Assembly (NCBI GenBank): GCA_965116915.1
Contig: OZ220739.1
Coordinates: 2,728,001-2,792,000, forward strand
DNA length: 64,000 nt
Source of the DNA: UBA2991 sp965116915
GTDB lineage: Bacteria; Chloroflexota; Dehalococcoidia; Tepidiformales; Tepidiformaceae
Direction: 5' to 3'
The notes under the pieces: generated by a model
Seen by the model: only the letters and a program-made list of their open reading frames with translations
The model's database searches: none
Told to the model about the DNA's origin: nothing
Shown: piece after piece, positions 42,842-51,401 of the stretch
Layout: each line of letters opens with the position of its first letter
Position numbering within the stretch: the stretch's first letter is position 1
Position numbers and translations under genes: made by a program

Positions 42842-43663
42842 GTGGCGGGGGCGTTCCTCGAGGGCAAGGTCGCGGTCGTCACGGGCGGGGCGATGGGGAT
42901 CGGGCGCGCCTGCGTGGAGGCGCTGGCGGCGGAGGGCGCGAGCGTCGTGACGTGCGACCTGCGGCCGCTCGTGGAGGAGGTGGCCGGAGAGGTGACGGCG
43001 CGGGGCGGGGGCGAGGTGGTGGGGCTGGTGGCGGATGTCTCGGAGCCGGAGGACGTCTACGCGACGGTCGACCTGGCGACGGAGCGGTTCGGCGGGGTCG
43101 ACATCCTCGTGAACAACGCCGCCGTCTGGGCCGACCACACCGTTCACGATCCGCGGAGCAAGGCGCGGCGCGAGTACGAGTCGATCATGGGGACGAACCT
43201 GCGGGGGTGCTTCCTCTTCGGCCGGGCGGTGATGCCGGGCATGATCGAGCGGGGCGGGGGCGACATCGTGAACATGAGCACCTACTACGTGGTGCCCCCG
43301 AAGCCGCTGATGCCGCGGACGCCCGAGGAGCTCGCGATCGTGGGCGAGCGGCCGCCGTTCACGGACCTGTACAGCGCCTCGAAGTTCGCCCTGACGGGGC
43401 TGACGCAGGCGTGGGCCGGGGCGCTGCGGGAGCACGGGGTGCGGGTGAACGCGATCTGCATGGGCGAGACGGACACGCCGATGCTGCGCGCCTACTGGCA
43501 GGGCCGCCCGTTTCCCTACCGGGTGGAGACGTGGATCCGGCCGGAGCAGATTGCGGGGCTCGTGCTGGACCTGCTGCGGGAGGGGCCGGAGGGGCGCACG
43601 GGCGAGAACATCGGCGCGTGGGTGGGCGTCCCCGTCGAGCTGCCTCCGCGCGGCGGGGACTGA
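42842..43663 (+). CDS. Short-chain dehydrogenase/reductase
   Basis: The product has 273 residues and starts at GTG 42842. It has T-G-G-A-M-G-I-G near residue 15, N-N-A-A near 92 and Y-S-A-S-K near 178 (the YxxxK pair). An insertion of about 15 residues after the Ser segment (Y-V-V-P-P-K-P-L-M-P-R-T-P-E-E) is longer than usual and likely shapes the substrate pocket. Its operon partner is the SDR at 42065. Confidence 0.88.
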   Translation: MAGAFLEGKVAVVTGGAMGIGRACVEALAAEGASVVTCDLRPLVEEVAGEVTARGGGEVVGLVADVSEPEDVYATVDLATERFGGVDILVNNAAVWADHTVHDPRSKARREYESIMGTNLRGCFLFGRAVMPGMIERGGGDIVNMSTYYVVPPKPLMPRTPEELAIVGERPPFTDLYSASKFALTGLTQAWAGALREHGVRVNAICMGETDTPMLRAYWQGRPFPYRVETWIRPEQIAGLVLDLLREGPEGRTGENIGAWVGVPVELPPRGGD

Positions 43664-43673
43664 GCTTTCCTCG

Positions 43674-44282
43674 CTAGCTCCAGCCGTTCCAGTGGATGAC
43701 TTCCTCCACGGGCTTGCGCGTGACCGGTCCGAAACGGCCCTTCGGGTAGCCAACGGGGATGGTGGCGCCGATGGAGACGTTCTCGGGGACGCCGAAACGC
43801 TCCTTGATGGCGTCCTCGTTGGCCATCTGGAAAGTGGTCATGGCGGCGCCGAGGCCGAGGGCGCGGGCAGCGAGGAGGAGGTTCTGGGTGGCGGGGTAGA
43901 CGGTCGACCACATGAACATGGGGTTGGGCTCGCCGCCCGGCGGATAGCCGTTCTCGACGCAGGGGAAGATGACGGCGGGCACCTGTTCGAAGTTGTTCAC
44001 GAGCTCGGCGACGGCGCGCATCATGCGCGCGGGCGGCTCGTCGCCCTCGGGCACCTGGAAGCGCGCGCCGAACTGCTCGCGCATGAGCTCGCCGAGGAAC
44101 TGCTTGCCCTCGGGCTCGTCAACGATGAGGAAGCCCCAGAGCTGGGTGTTGCCGGCGCTGGGGGCGCGGGTGGCGGCGTGCACGAGCTTGCGGAGAAGGT
44201 CGCGGTCGACGGGGTCGGGTTTGAGCCGGCGCATGGCGCGGCAGGTGTCCATGACTTCGAAGATGTCGGTGGTAATGCTCAT
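43674..44282 (-). CDS. Nitroreductase-family flavoprotein
   Basis: The 202-residue protein shows the family pattern. M-R-R-L-K-P-D-P-V near residue 18, A-P-S-A-G-N-T-Q near 40, a central helix pair and L-G-L-G-A-A-M-T-T-F near 148 make the FMN-binding dimer. It could reduce nitro groups, quinones or act in flavin-dependent detoxification. Convergent with the SDR pair. Confidence 0.88.
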   Translation of the reverse strand: MSITTDIFEVMDTCRAMRRLKPDPVDRDLLRKLVHAATRAPSAGNTQLWGFLIVDEPEGKQFLGELMREQFGARFQVPEGDEPPARMMRAVAELVNNFEQVPAVIFPCVENGYPPGGEPNPMFMWSTVYPATQNLLLAARALGLGAAMTTFQMANEDAIKERFGVPENVSIGATIPVGYPKGRFGPVTRKPVEEVIHWNGWS

Positions 44283-44329
44283 AACGGGAGTGTAGCGCGG
44301 ACGGTCTCCCGGAGGGGCGCGGGGGGCGC

Positions 44330-44335
44330 TACACT
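44330..44335 (+). promoter_or_regulatory. -10 box, leaderless arrangement
   Basis: TACACT ends 6 bp before the ATG at 44342; no Shine-Dalgarno fits. Same type as in front of coaE. Confidence 0.45.
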
Positions 44336-44341
44336 GCGGCC

Positions 44342-44734
44342 ATGCCCATCAACCTGGACCTGCCGGACATCCTTCGCGACGACCACGACGCGACCTACAC
44401 GGCGCACCAGCTGGAGCCGACGATCGCGCGGCTGCGGGATGCGGTGGGCGACCTCGGGACGGAAGAGCCGACGCCGCAGGGTCTGGCGGCGGCGTGGACG
44501 CGGATCGCGGAGCTGCGGCTGCCGCGGAAGGCCGTGCCGGGCGCCGTCCTCGACGAGATCGAGGACCTGGTGGTGGAGTGGGGTTCGCGGGGCATGGGCG
44601 GCATCGCACGGCATGCGTACTCGCTCAGCCCGGAGGAACTCGGGCGCGAGGCGGAGCGCATCCGGGACATGCTGGAGGCGACGGAGGCGGCGGCGGCGAG
44701 CGCGCCTCCGGGCCCGATGTTCCTGAGCGAGTAG
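44342..44734 (+). CDS. Hypothetical helical protein
   Basis: The 130-residue, strongly helical protein has a charged N-terminus (P-I-N-L-D-L-P-D-I-L-R-D-D-H-D-A) and an Ala-rich C-terminus. No known motif is evident. The next gene begins 20 bp later and encodes a membrane protein, so the two may be linked. Confidence 0.5.
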   Translation: MPINLDLPDILRDDHDATYTAHQLEPTIARLRDAVGDLGTEEPTPQGLAAAWTRIAELRLPRKAVPGAVLDEIEDLVVEWGSRGMGGIARHAYSLSPEELGREAERIRDMLEATEAAAASAPPGPMFLSE

Positions 44735-44754
44735 CGGCCTCCGGGCCAGCGGCG

Positions 44755-45927
44755 ATGAGCGCCGAAGCGATCGCGGCCACGGAGGGGTGGTTCCAGAGGC
44801 GGGGCGTCCCCCACTTCATCCAGAACTACAACGCGCGCGAGGACATCCTCACGCGGGCCATGCCGTTTCTGGTTCTTGCGCTCCTGCTCGAGGCCTTCCT
44901 CTTCGTGAACCCGAGCCTTCCCTGGTGGGTGAACGTGCTGGTCGTGGGGTTTGTGCTCCTTCTGATCCTGGGAATCTGGGCGGGGCTCAACTTCCTGCGG
45001 GGACGGAGGCTGCTGGCCCTGCCGCAGCGGGTGGGGTGGGTGGAGGTGCTGGTGTACCTGGTGCTGCCGGGCGCGCTCGCGGCCATTCTCGACCTGAACT
45101 GGACACACCTCTTCTCGCTCATGTTCTTCAACGCGGTGATCCTGGCAGTGATCTTCGCGGTCGTGAGCTACGGGCTGGTGCCGATCCTGGGCTGGGCGGG
45201 ATTGCTCCTCATCCGGAACGTCCGCGACGTCGCGGGGCTGTTCGCGCGGGCGCTGCCCCTCCTGCTCCTGTTCGTGACGTTCCTCTTCATCACCGAAGAG
45301 GTGTGGAGAGTGGCGGGAGGCCTCGAGGATGCGCTCCTCGGGCTCCTGGTCGGCCTCTTCGTCCTCGTGACCGGGGCCTTCCTCGTGTCGCGGCTGCCCG
45401 GCGAGATCGGGGAACTGGAGACGTTCGACAGCGCCCAACGGGTGGAGGGGCTGGTGCGGGGCACGCCCGCCGAGGAGCTGGCCGTGGGCCCGGGGGCGCT
45501 TCGGCTGGATGCGCCGCTCAGCAGGCGGCAGTGGCTCAACGCGGGCCTGGTCGTGCTCTTCAGCCTGACGCTGCAGGTGGCCTTCGTGAGCGTGGTGCTG
45601 GGGGCCTTCTTCGTCGCCTTCGGCGTGATCGCGATGGACGAAGCGCTCGTCCGGGACTGGATCGGCGAGGAGCCACAGGTCCTCCTTGGCATCGACGATG
45701 CCACCGGGACCGTGCTGACGCTCGCGCATCTGAAGGTGGCGGTCTTCCTCACCGCCTTCTCGGCCTTCTACTTCACGGTGAGCATCGTCACGAACGCGGA
45801 CTACCGCGCGCAGTTCTTCGAGGATGTCGTGCGGGACCTGCGCCAGGCGTTGGCGGTGCGCACGGTCTACGTCTCCGCCATCGAGCAGGGCGAAGCGACG
45901 GAGGTGGGGGCGGCGGCGGGGCGCTAG
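44755..45927 (+). CDS. Multi-pass membrane protein, function unknown
   Basis: The 390-residue protein has several long hydrophobic stretches. Clear ones are at about residues 37-80, 98-135, 139-168, 175-220, 275-305 and 330-345, so at least eight helices. The loop after R-L-P-G-E-I-G-E-L is hydrophilic (about 225-265). The N-terminus contains Q-N-Y-N-A-R-E-D-I-L-T-R-A. No transporter signature is recognised. Location in the membrane is clear, function is not. Confidence 0.65.
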   Translation: MSAEAIAATEGWFQRRGVPHFIQNYNAREDILTRAMPFLVLALLLEAFLFVNPSLPWWVNVLVVGFVLLLILGIWAGLNFLRGRRLLALPQRVGWVEVLVYLVLPGALAAILDLNWTHLFSLMFFNAVILAVIFAVVSYGLVPILGWAGLLLIRNVRDVAGLFARALPLLLLFVTFLFITEEVWRVAGGLEDALLGLLVGLFVLVTGAFLVSRLPGEIGELETFDSAQRVEGLVRGTPAEELAVGPGALRLDAPLSRRQWLNAGLVVLFSLTLQVAFVSVVLGAFFVAFGVIAMDEALVRDWIGEEPQVLLGIDDATGTVLTLAHLKVAVFLTAFSAFYFTVSIVTNADYRAQFFEDVVRDLRQALAVRTVYVSAIEQGEATEVGAAAGR

Positions 45928-45936
45928 CGCGTGACG

Positions 45937-46416
45937 TCAGGCGCCCGTGATTTCCCCGAGCTCCTTCCAGGGGCGGGCGCGCCGCGCGTTCCAGTGGGCG
46001 ACCCAGCTATCGACGATGCCCTGGCCGCCGTGGTGGTAGTCGACCTCGAGGGTCACTTCGCCGGCTTCGTTGAACTCGAGGCGGGACATGCCCTCGAAGC
46101 TGGCCCACCTGCCGTAGTCGTCGTTCTCTTCGTCCATGATCTGGCCGTAGGCCATCCAGAGGACGGCGACGCCACGGTGGCCCTCGGCGACGTAGAGCTC
46201 CTCGACGGGGACGCGGAGCGTTATGCCGACCCGCCGGCTGGCCCAGAACTCGCGAATCTCCTCGCGACCGCGCAGGGGCTCGGCGTGGCCGACGATGTCG
46301 CGCATGACGGCGTCCTCGGCGAACCACTGGTCGGGACCGTAGGGGTCGCCGCTGCTCCAGCCACCCTCCTCAAAGAGCTTGCGGGCGGTTTCAAGATCGT
46401 TGGGTCCGACGGGCAT
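45937..46416 (-). CDS. SnoaL-like (NTF2 fold) protein, copy 1
   Basis: The 159-residue protein resembles SnoaL/ketosteroid-isomerase-like polyketide cyclases and contains Q-W-F-A-E-D-A-V-M-R-D-I-V-G and H-H-G-G-Q-G-I-V-D-S-W. Copy 2 lies 55 bp upstream and is nearly the same length and very similar, so a recent tandem duplication is clear. Substrate unknown. Confidence 0.75.
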   Translation of the reverse strand: MPVGPNDLETARKLFEEGGWSSGDPYGPDQWFAEDAVMRDIVGHAEPLRGREEIREFWASRRVGITLRVPVEELYVAEGHRGVAVLWMAYGQIMDEENDDYGRWASFEGMSRLEFNEAGEVTLEVDYHHGGQGIVDSWVAHWNARRARPWKELGEITGA

Positions 46417-46471
46417 GACGCACTCCTCAGCCGTGGTCTGGCAGGTTGGGAACGATAGGTTTCGTCGGCGG

Positions 46472-46951
46472 TCAGGCGCCGGTGATCTCGCCGAGCTCCT
46501 TCCAGGGACGGGCGCGGCGCGCGTTCCAGTGGGCGACCCAGCTATCGGTCACGCCCTGGGGGCCGTGGTGGTAGTCGACCTCGAGGGTCACCTTGCCCTC
46601 GTCGTTGAACTCGAGGCGGGACATGCCCTCGAAGGTGATCCACTTGGCGTAGTTCTCGTTCTCCTCGTCCATGATCTGGACGTAGGCCATCCAGAGCACG
46701 GCCACGCCGCGGTGGCCCTCGGCGACATAGAGATCCTCGACGGGAACGCGCAGGGTGATGCCGACCTTCTGGCTCGCCCAGAACTGGCGGATCTCCTCGT
46801 GGCCACGCAGCGCATCCTCATGGCCGACGATGTCGCGCATGACGGCGTCCTCGGCGAACCACTGGTCGGGGCCGTAGGGGTCGCCGCTGCCCCATCCACC
46901 TTCTTCGAAGAGCTTACGGGCGGTCTCGAGATCGTTCGGTCCGACGGGCAT
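46472..46951 (-). CDS. SnoaL-like (NTF2 fold) protein, copy 2
   Basis: 159 residues, closely similar to copy 1 over the entire length. The N-terminal M-P-V-G-P-N-D-L-E-T-A-R-K-L-F and the C-terminal W-K-E-L-G-E-I-T-G-A are the same. Differences cluster in the middle (A-E-P/E-D-A, R-E-E/H-E-E, R-R/Q-K). The gene upstream of both is transcribed in the same direction. The duplication could provide dose or divergent specificity. Confidence 0.75.
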   Translation of the reverse strand: MPVGPNDLETARKLFEEGGWGSGDPYGPDQWFAEDAVMRDIVGHEDALRGHEEIRQFWASQKVGITLRVPVEDLYVAEGHRGVAVLWMAYVQIMDEENENYAKWITFEGMSRLEFNDEGKVTLEVDYHHGPQGVTDSWVAHWNARRARPWKELGEITGA

Positions 46952-47020
46952 GGCGCACTCCTCAGCCGCCGTCTGGCGGGGCGGGAATCATAGCGCACGG
47001 GGATGGGCGATCGCTCGCGG

Positions 47021-48556
47021 TCAGTCGCCCTCACTGCTTGCGAGGGCGGCTTCGATCTGCATGCGGTCGTCCTCCCAGAGGAGGTTCACGATGAGGCCGA
47101 GTGGGTTGCCCTCCAGATCGACGCCGTCAAACCCGTCGAGGCTGGAGGCGAGGAGCCCCATGATGTCGACGTAGGCGAAGGTCGCCAGTCCGTTGTCCAG
47201 CGTTGAGACGGTGGCGGCGAAGTGCTCGGAGGCGGCGAGGGAGGGACCACCTCCGTCGAGTACGGTCTCGATGACGGCGGCACTCGGACCGACGGCGGCG
47301 ATACCGTCCTCGACCACGAGGGCCACCTCGCCTGCCTCGAGGGCTTCCGCGAACAGCTCCTCAAGGAGCTGCCGGCCGTATTCCTCGTTACCGACCTCGG
47401 CGAGGAGCACGAAGTCGAAGTCCTCCGCGTCCCCGGAGGGCCACAGGGCCAGTGCAAGCTCGCCCTCGAAGAGGGAGAGGAGGTCCTCGACAAGGCCGAG
47501 TTCGCCCTCCTCGTCGGCGGATTCGAGGACGGCGTCGCGCAGGCGAGCGGCGAGGCCGGTGTCGCCGAAGGCCTCGTCGACGACACCGGCGACGTCGTAG
47601 GCGGAGACGAAGACGGCGGTCTCCGCGGGAACCAGCTCGGCGAAGCGGGAGTCGCGGGGACGGAGGAGGGGTACGAGCGGGCCCGGGTCGCCGAGCATGG
47701 CGGCCTGCACGCGGAACGAATCGTCGTCCGTCTTCACGACCACGCCGATGGGCTCGGCGAAAAGCCTGTCGAGACCGACGATGGCGAGGATGTCCGGTTC
47801 TTCCCCAGGCGCGTCGTCCGCGCTGGACGGCTCCCGCGCCTCGTCCATCGCGTCCGTCAGGTTGCCGGGGTGGAGGTAGACGAAGGCGAGCGCGTCGCCC
47901 TCGAGGGCGTTGCGGAGGCGGCGGAAGTCGTCGGCGTCGGCGAGGGCGCGCGTGTCGCCGAGGCTGGTATCGACGATGGCTCGGAGGGTGGCGTCGTCTG
48001 CGGCGTAGACGAAGTGGTCGCCGATGACGGCGAGGGCGCCGCCCTCCTCCATCACCCTGTAGGGGACGTCCCGGTAGACGCGCTCCTCGAAGCCGTCGCT
48101 GCGCCGGCTCAGGATGACCGCCTCGGCGGCTCTCGCATCGTTCGCCCGGAAGATGACAGCGCCCGCGGGGCCTTTATCGTCTCGCTCGCTGAGGCCTAAG
48201 ACGAAGAGGACGGCAGCGCCTCCGAGGAAGGGCTCAATCTCCTCATCCCAGTCGATGTCCATCTCTGTTGCGAGCAGCTCTCGCAGCTGGGCGAGCGGGT
48301 CTTCGGCGCCCGCTTCCTCGGACTCGTCGAATGCTGCGCCCCAGGAGGGGGAGTCGAGGTCGGTGGAGAGAGCGACGTAGAGCGCGGCGTCATGTGGGAC
48401 GAGGTGGGCGGTGGGGATGTCACCGATGCCGTCGGTGGGGGCGGGTACGCCGCGGTCGCCCAGGACGAACGAGAAAACGACTATCGCCGCGATGGCCAGG
48501 ACGACGCCGATGACGAGGGCCAGCCTGGTGGAGAAGCGCCGGGAGAGGATCGACAC
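47021..48556 (-). CDS. DUF3352-type membrane-anchored protein
   Basis: The 511-residue protein has an N-terminal membrane helix (about residues 11-32) followed by a Glu/Asp-rich, extracytoplasmic part. The A-L-Y-V-A-L-S-T-D-L and R-V-Y-R-D-V-P-Y-R-V-M-E-E-G-G-A-L-A-V-I-G-D-H-F segments recall DUF3352 proteins, in which related modules repeat. A second A-V-F-V-S-A-Y-D segment appears near residue 310. Role unknown; possibly an envelope or chaperone-like protein. Confidence 0.6.
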   Translation of the reverse strand: MSILSRRFSTRLALVIGVVLAIAAIVVFSFVLGDRGVPAPTDGIGDIPTAHLVPHDAALYVALSTDLDSPSWGAAFDESEEAGAEDPLAQLRELLATEMDIDWDEEIEPFLGGAAVLFVLGLSERDDKGPAGAVIFRANDARAAEAVILSRRSDGFEERVYRDVPYRVMEEGGALAVIGDHFVYAADDATLRAIVDTSLGDTRALADADDFRRLRNALEGDALAFVYLHPGNLTDAMDEAREPSSADDAPGEEPDILAIVGLDRLFAEPIGVVVKTDDDSFRVQAAMLGDPGPLVPLLRPRDSRFAELVPAETAVFVSAYDVAGVVDEAFGDTGLAARLRDAVLESADEEGELGLVEDLLSLFEGELALALWPSGDAEDFDFVLLAEVGNEEYGRQLLEELFAEALEAGEVALVVEDGIAAVGPSAAVIETVLDGGGPSLAASEHFAATVSTLDNGLATFAYVDIMGLLASSLDGFDGVDLEGNPLGLIVNLLWEDDRMQIEAALASSEGD

Positions 48557-48701
48557 CGGGAGAGCCTCGCTGGCGGCTGTGGCCGCGTGCTGCGCATTCC
48601 ACTATCGCAGGTCCGCGCGGCAAGGGGTGGGGTGCGTTCCCCCAGGGGGCTCGGGGCGCGTGATAATGCGCCCGCCGGCAGTCGCGCGGCGGGAGGACGA
48701 G

Positions 48702-49613
48702 ATGCTCGACCTGACAGGGAAGGTAGCGTTCGTCACGGGCTCGGGGAGCGGCATCGGGGAGGGGTCGGCGCTCGCCCTCGCGCGGGCGGGGGCGGACGTC
48801 GCCTGCACGGACCTCGACGCGGAGCGCGCCGAGGCGACAGCCGCGCAGGTTCGCACGCTCGGGCGAAACGCACTGGCCGCGGCGGTCGACGTGCGCGACC
48901 TGGGGGCGCTGGAGGTGGCGGTGGCGGAGACGGCCGCGCAGCTCGGGCGGCTCGACATCGTGCTTGCGAACGCGGGCATCGCGCGCGGCACGAACGTGCT
49001 CACCCTTACAGAAGAGGACCTCGACCTGGTGTTCGACGTGAACACGAAGGGCGTGTTCCTGACGGTGCAGGCATGCGCCCGGGAGATGGTGCGGGAGGGA
49101 CGCGCGGGGCGGGTGATCGTGATCTCTTCCGTGAGCGGGGAGCGGGCGGACATGGGCTCATCGGCCTACAGCGGGAGCAAGGCGGCAGTGCGCATGATGA
49201 CGCGCTGCTGGGCGCTCGACCTGGCGCCGTTCGGGATCACGGTGAACAGCATCGCGCCGGGGATGACGGACACGCGGCTCTGGGGGGCGGTGGCAGCGCG
49301 GCGGGAGGCGCGGGAGATGCTGGAGCGGGAGCTCCCCTTCGGGCGCGTGGGCCAACCGGCGGACATCGGCAACCTCGCCTGCTGGCTCGCCAGCGATGAA
49401 GCGGAGTACATGACCGGCACCTACAACGTGATGGACGGAGGGCTGCTCGACAGGAACGGCCTCACCTACCGGGACCTGCCGGACCGGCTGTTGGAGATGC
49501 GGGAACGGGTGGCATCAGAGGGGGGCGAGTCTGTGCTGGCGTCGCTCGACGCGGAAGCGGAGGCAGGGGTGGAGCGGGCGGCGGAGCACCGTCGCGAGCA
49601 TGGACTGTTCTAG
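48702..49613 (+). CDS. Short-chain dehydrogenase/reductase
   Basis: 303 residues. T-G-S-G-S-G-I-G near residue 12, N-A-G near 88, V-I-S-S-V near 138 and Y-S-G-S-K near 152 mark the SDR active site. A gggaggac site precedes the ATG at 48702, so the upstream in-frame ORF is rejected. The C-terminal extension after M-D-G-G-L (about 60 residues) is rich in Glu and Arg and is unusual. The stop is followed directly by an inverted-repeat arm. Confidence 0.87.
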   Translation: MLDLTGKVAFVTGSGSGIGEGSALALARAGADVACTDLDAERAEATAAQVRTLGRNALAAAVDVRDLGALEVAVAETAAQLGRLDIVLANAGIARGTNVLTLTEEDLDLVFDVNTKGVFLTVQACAREMVREGRAGRVIVISSVSGERADMGSSAYSGSKAAVRMMTRCWALDLAPFGITVNSIAPGMTDTRLWGAVAARREAREMLERELPFGRVGQPADIGNLACWLASDEAEYMTGTYNVMDGGLLDRNGLTYRDLPDRLLEMRERVASEGGESVLASLDAEAEAGVERAAEHRREHGLF

Positions 49614-49689
49614 GGGTTCACTAGTGGCTAGTGGTTAGTGGCTGGTGGCTAGTGAATGTCAACCCGACAAACGTTCCCTGAAACCAGCG

Positions 49690-49695
49690 TATGCT
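49690..49695 (+). promoter_or_regulatory. -10 box of the four-helix-bundle gene
   Basis: TATGCT ends 7 bp before the ATG at 49703, with no ribosome-binding site between. Confidence 0.4.
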
Positions 49696-49702
49696 ATGGG
49701 CC

Positions 49703-50092
49703 ATGAGCGTGCAGAGCTACCAGGACCTTGAAGTGTGGCGGCAGTCGATGGACCTGGCGGAAACAGTCTGGAGACTGTCGGCGCGGTTCCCCACACAGGA
49801 GCGGTACGGGATGACCAGCCAGCTGCGAAGGGCGGCCACTTCGGTGCCAGCAAACATCGCAGAGGGGGCGCAGCGGCACGGAACTGGAGAGTTCCCGCAG
49901 TTTCTAGGGATCGCGAGCGGATCCCTTGCCGAGACCGAGACTTTTCTGCTCCTTGCAGAGCGCCTCGACCTGCTCCCACCCGAGCGGTCAAAGGCCGCCC
50001 TGGAGCAGGCGGACGCTGTGGGCCGCATGCTCAGCGGACTCAAGCGCTCCCTCCAGACGCGCAAGCGCTCCGCCGGCAAACGGCAAGCTTGA
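49703..50092 (+). CDS. Four-helix-bundle protein (23S rRNA intervening-sequence protein family)
   Basis: The 129-residue protein matches the S23/IVP family: Y-Q-D-L-E-V-W-R-Q-S-M-D-L-A near the start, Y-G-M-T-S-Q-L-R-R-A-A-T-S-V-P-A-N-I-A-E-G and a helical C-terminus. Such proteins form positively charged four-helix bundles. They are encoded within rRNA intervening sequences in some bacteria, and Avd of diversity-generating retroelements has the same fold. Here the gene is not in an rRNA. It sits between inverted arms of a dispersed repeat. Confidence 0.85.
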   Translation: MSVQSYQDLEVWRQSMDLAETVWRLSARFPTQERYGMTSQLRRAATSVPANIAEGAQRHGTGEFPQFLGIASGSLAETETFLLLAERLDLLPPERSKAALEQADAVGRMLSGLKRSLQTRKRSAGKRQA

Positions 50093-50171
50093 GCGCCCAC
50101 TCCCACGAGCCACAAGCCACTAGCCACCAGACACTGGTACATTCCCCAGCGCCAACAACGGAGGTAGAGCC

Positions 50172-51386
50172 GTGGTAACTGAGACGAGAGAAGCGCTGGG
50201 GCAGGCGGAGATCGATGAGCTTCGCGACCGGACCAAGGCGTTCATGGACGAGAACATCTACCCGAACGAGGGGGCGTTTTCGGAGCACGACGATGCCGCC
50301 GATGCGTTGATGCGCGATCTCCAGGGGCAGACGAAGGGGATGGGGATGTGGGCCCCGCACCTGCCCGCCGAGGCGGGAGGCATGGGCATCGGCTTCATGC
50401 CGTACGTCTACATGAACGAGATCCTGGGGCGGAGCCCGTTCGCGCCGAAGTCGTTCGGGGCACAGGCGCCGGACTCGGGGAACGCGGAGATCCTGTGGCA
50501 GTTCGGCACGCCCGAGCAGCAGGAACGCTGGATGAAGCCTCTGGTCGAGGGCGACATCACCTCGTGCTTCTCCATGACGGAGCCGGAGGTCTCGGGAGCG
50601 GACCCGACGAACCTGCAGACGACGGCCGTTCGCGACGGCGACGAGTGGGTGATCAACGGGCATAAGTGGTTCACGAGCGGGGCGCTGAACGCCTCGTTCG
50701 CGATCGTGATGTGCGTGACGGAGCCGGATCAGCCGCCGCACAGCCGTATGAGCCAGATCATCGTGCCGACGGACACGCCAGGGTTCGACATCATCCGGCC
50801 CGTCAGCGTGATGGGGGATACCGAGGGCCACCACTGCGAGATTCGCTACAACGACGTGCGGGTGCCGCTGACGAACGTGCTGGGCGAGGCGGGCGGCGGC
50901 TTCCGCATCGCGCAGAAGCGGCTGGGGCCGGGACGCATCCACCACTGCATGCGCTGGCTGGGCCAGAGCCAGCGGGCGTTCGAGATCATGTGCGAGTACT
51001 CGCTGCAGCGGCATGTGTTCGGCGGGCCGCTGGCGGACAAGCAGACGATCCAGAACTGGATCGCGGACTCGTACGTCGAGATCCAGGCGGCGCGGCTGCT
51101 GACGCTGCGGGCGGCGGAGAAGATCGACACGGGTGACGAGGCGCGCGTCGAAATCTCGGCGATCAAGTTCTTCGGGGCGAAGGTGCTGCACGACGTGATC
51201 GACCGCGCGATCCAGACGCACGGGGCGCGCGGCGTGAGCGGCGACACGCCCCTGGAGTCGATGTACCGGGCGGCCCGCAGCGCGCGCATCTACGACGGTC
51301 CCGACGAGACGCATCGGATGGTGGTCTCACGCCGCATCCTGCGCAGCTTCCGCGAGGGCGCGGGCTGGGACTTCGCCGCGCTCTAG
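50172..51386 (+). CDS. Acyl-CoA dehydrogenase
   Basis: The product has 404 residues; GTG at 50172 with a ggaggtag site. Typical segments are C-F-S-M-T-E-P-E-V-S-G-A-D-P-T (flavin contact near 140) and G-V-S-G-D-T-P-L-E near residue 360. The C-terminal R-R-I-L-R-S-F-R-E-G-A-G fits ACAD10/11-like members. It introduces a double bond into an acyl-CoA using FAD. It is adjacent to an APH-type kinase, a pairing also known as one fused protein in animals, which supports handling of hydroxy-acyl-CoA substrates. Confidence 0.92.
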   Translation: MVTETREALGQAEIDELRDRTKAFMDENIYPNEGAFSEHDDAADALMRDLQGQTKGMGMWAPHLPAEAGGMGIGFMPYVYMNEILGRSPFAPKSFGAQAPDSGNAEILWQFGTPEQQERWMKPLVEGDITSCFSMTEPEVSGADPTNLQTTAVRDGDEWVINGHKWFTSGALNASFAIVMCVTEPDQPPHSRMSQIIVPTDTPGFDIIRPVSVMGDTEGHHCEIRYNDVRVPLTNVLGEAGGGFRIAQKRLGPGRIHHCMRWLGQSQRAFEIMCEYSLQRHVFGGPLADKQTIQNWIADSYVEIQAARLLTLRAAEKIDTGDEARVEISAIKFFGAKVLHDVIDRAIQTHGARGVSGDTPLESMYRAARSARIYDGPDETHRMVVSRRILRSFREGAGWDFAAL

Positions 51387-51401
51387 GGCGGCGACGGGTC
51401 G

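Larger units (their letters stand above)
49619..50138. mobile_element. Putative small mobile element flanked by CTAGTGG inverted repeats (R4)
   Basis: An arm at about 49619-49654 (CACTAGTGGCTAGTGG type) and an inverted arm at about 50103-50138 (CCACTAGCCACCAG type) flank a single gene. The arms match R1-R3 elsewhere, which have no gene. The element lies right after a stop codon, as the others do. No transposase is visible, so it would be mobilised in trans or be a relic. Exact ends and target-site duplications cannot be set by eye. Confidence 0.5.

Noticed and set aside
49619..50138. The CTAGTGG repeats as a CRISPR array
   Set aside because: Arms are inverted and tandemly reiterated heptamer-like units with no regular unique spacers; no cas genes are present.
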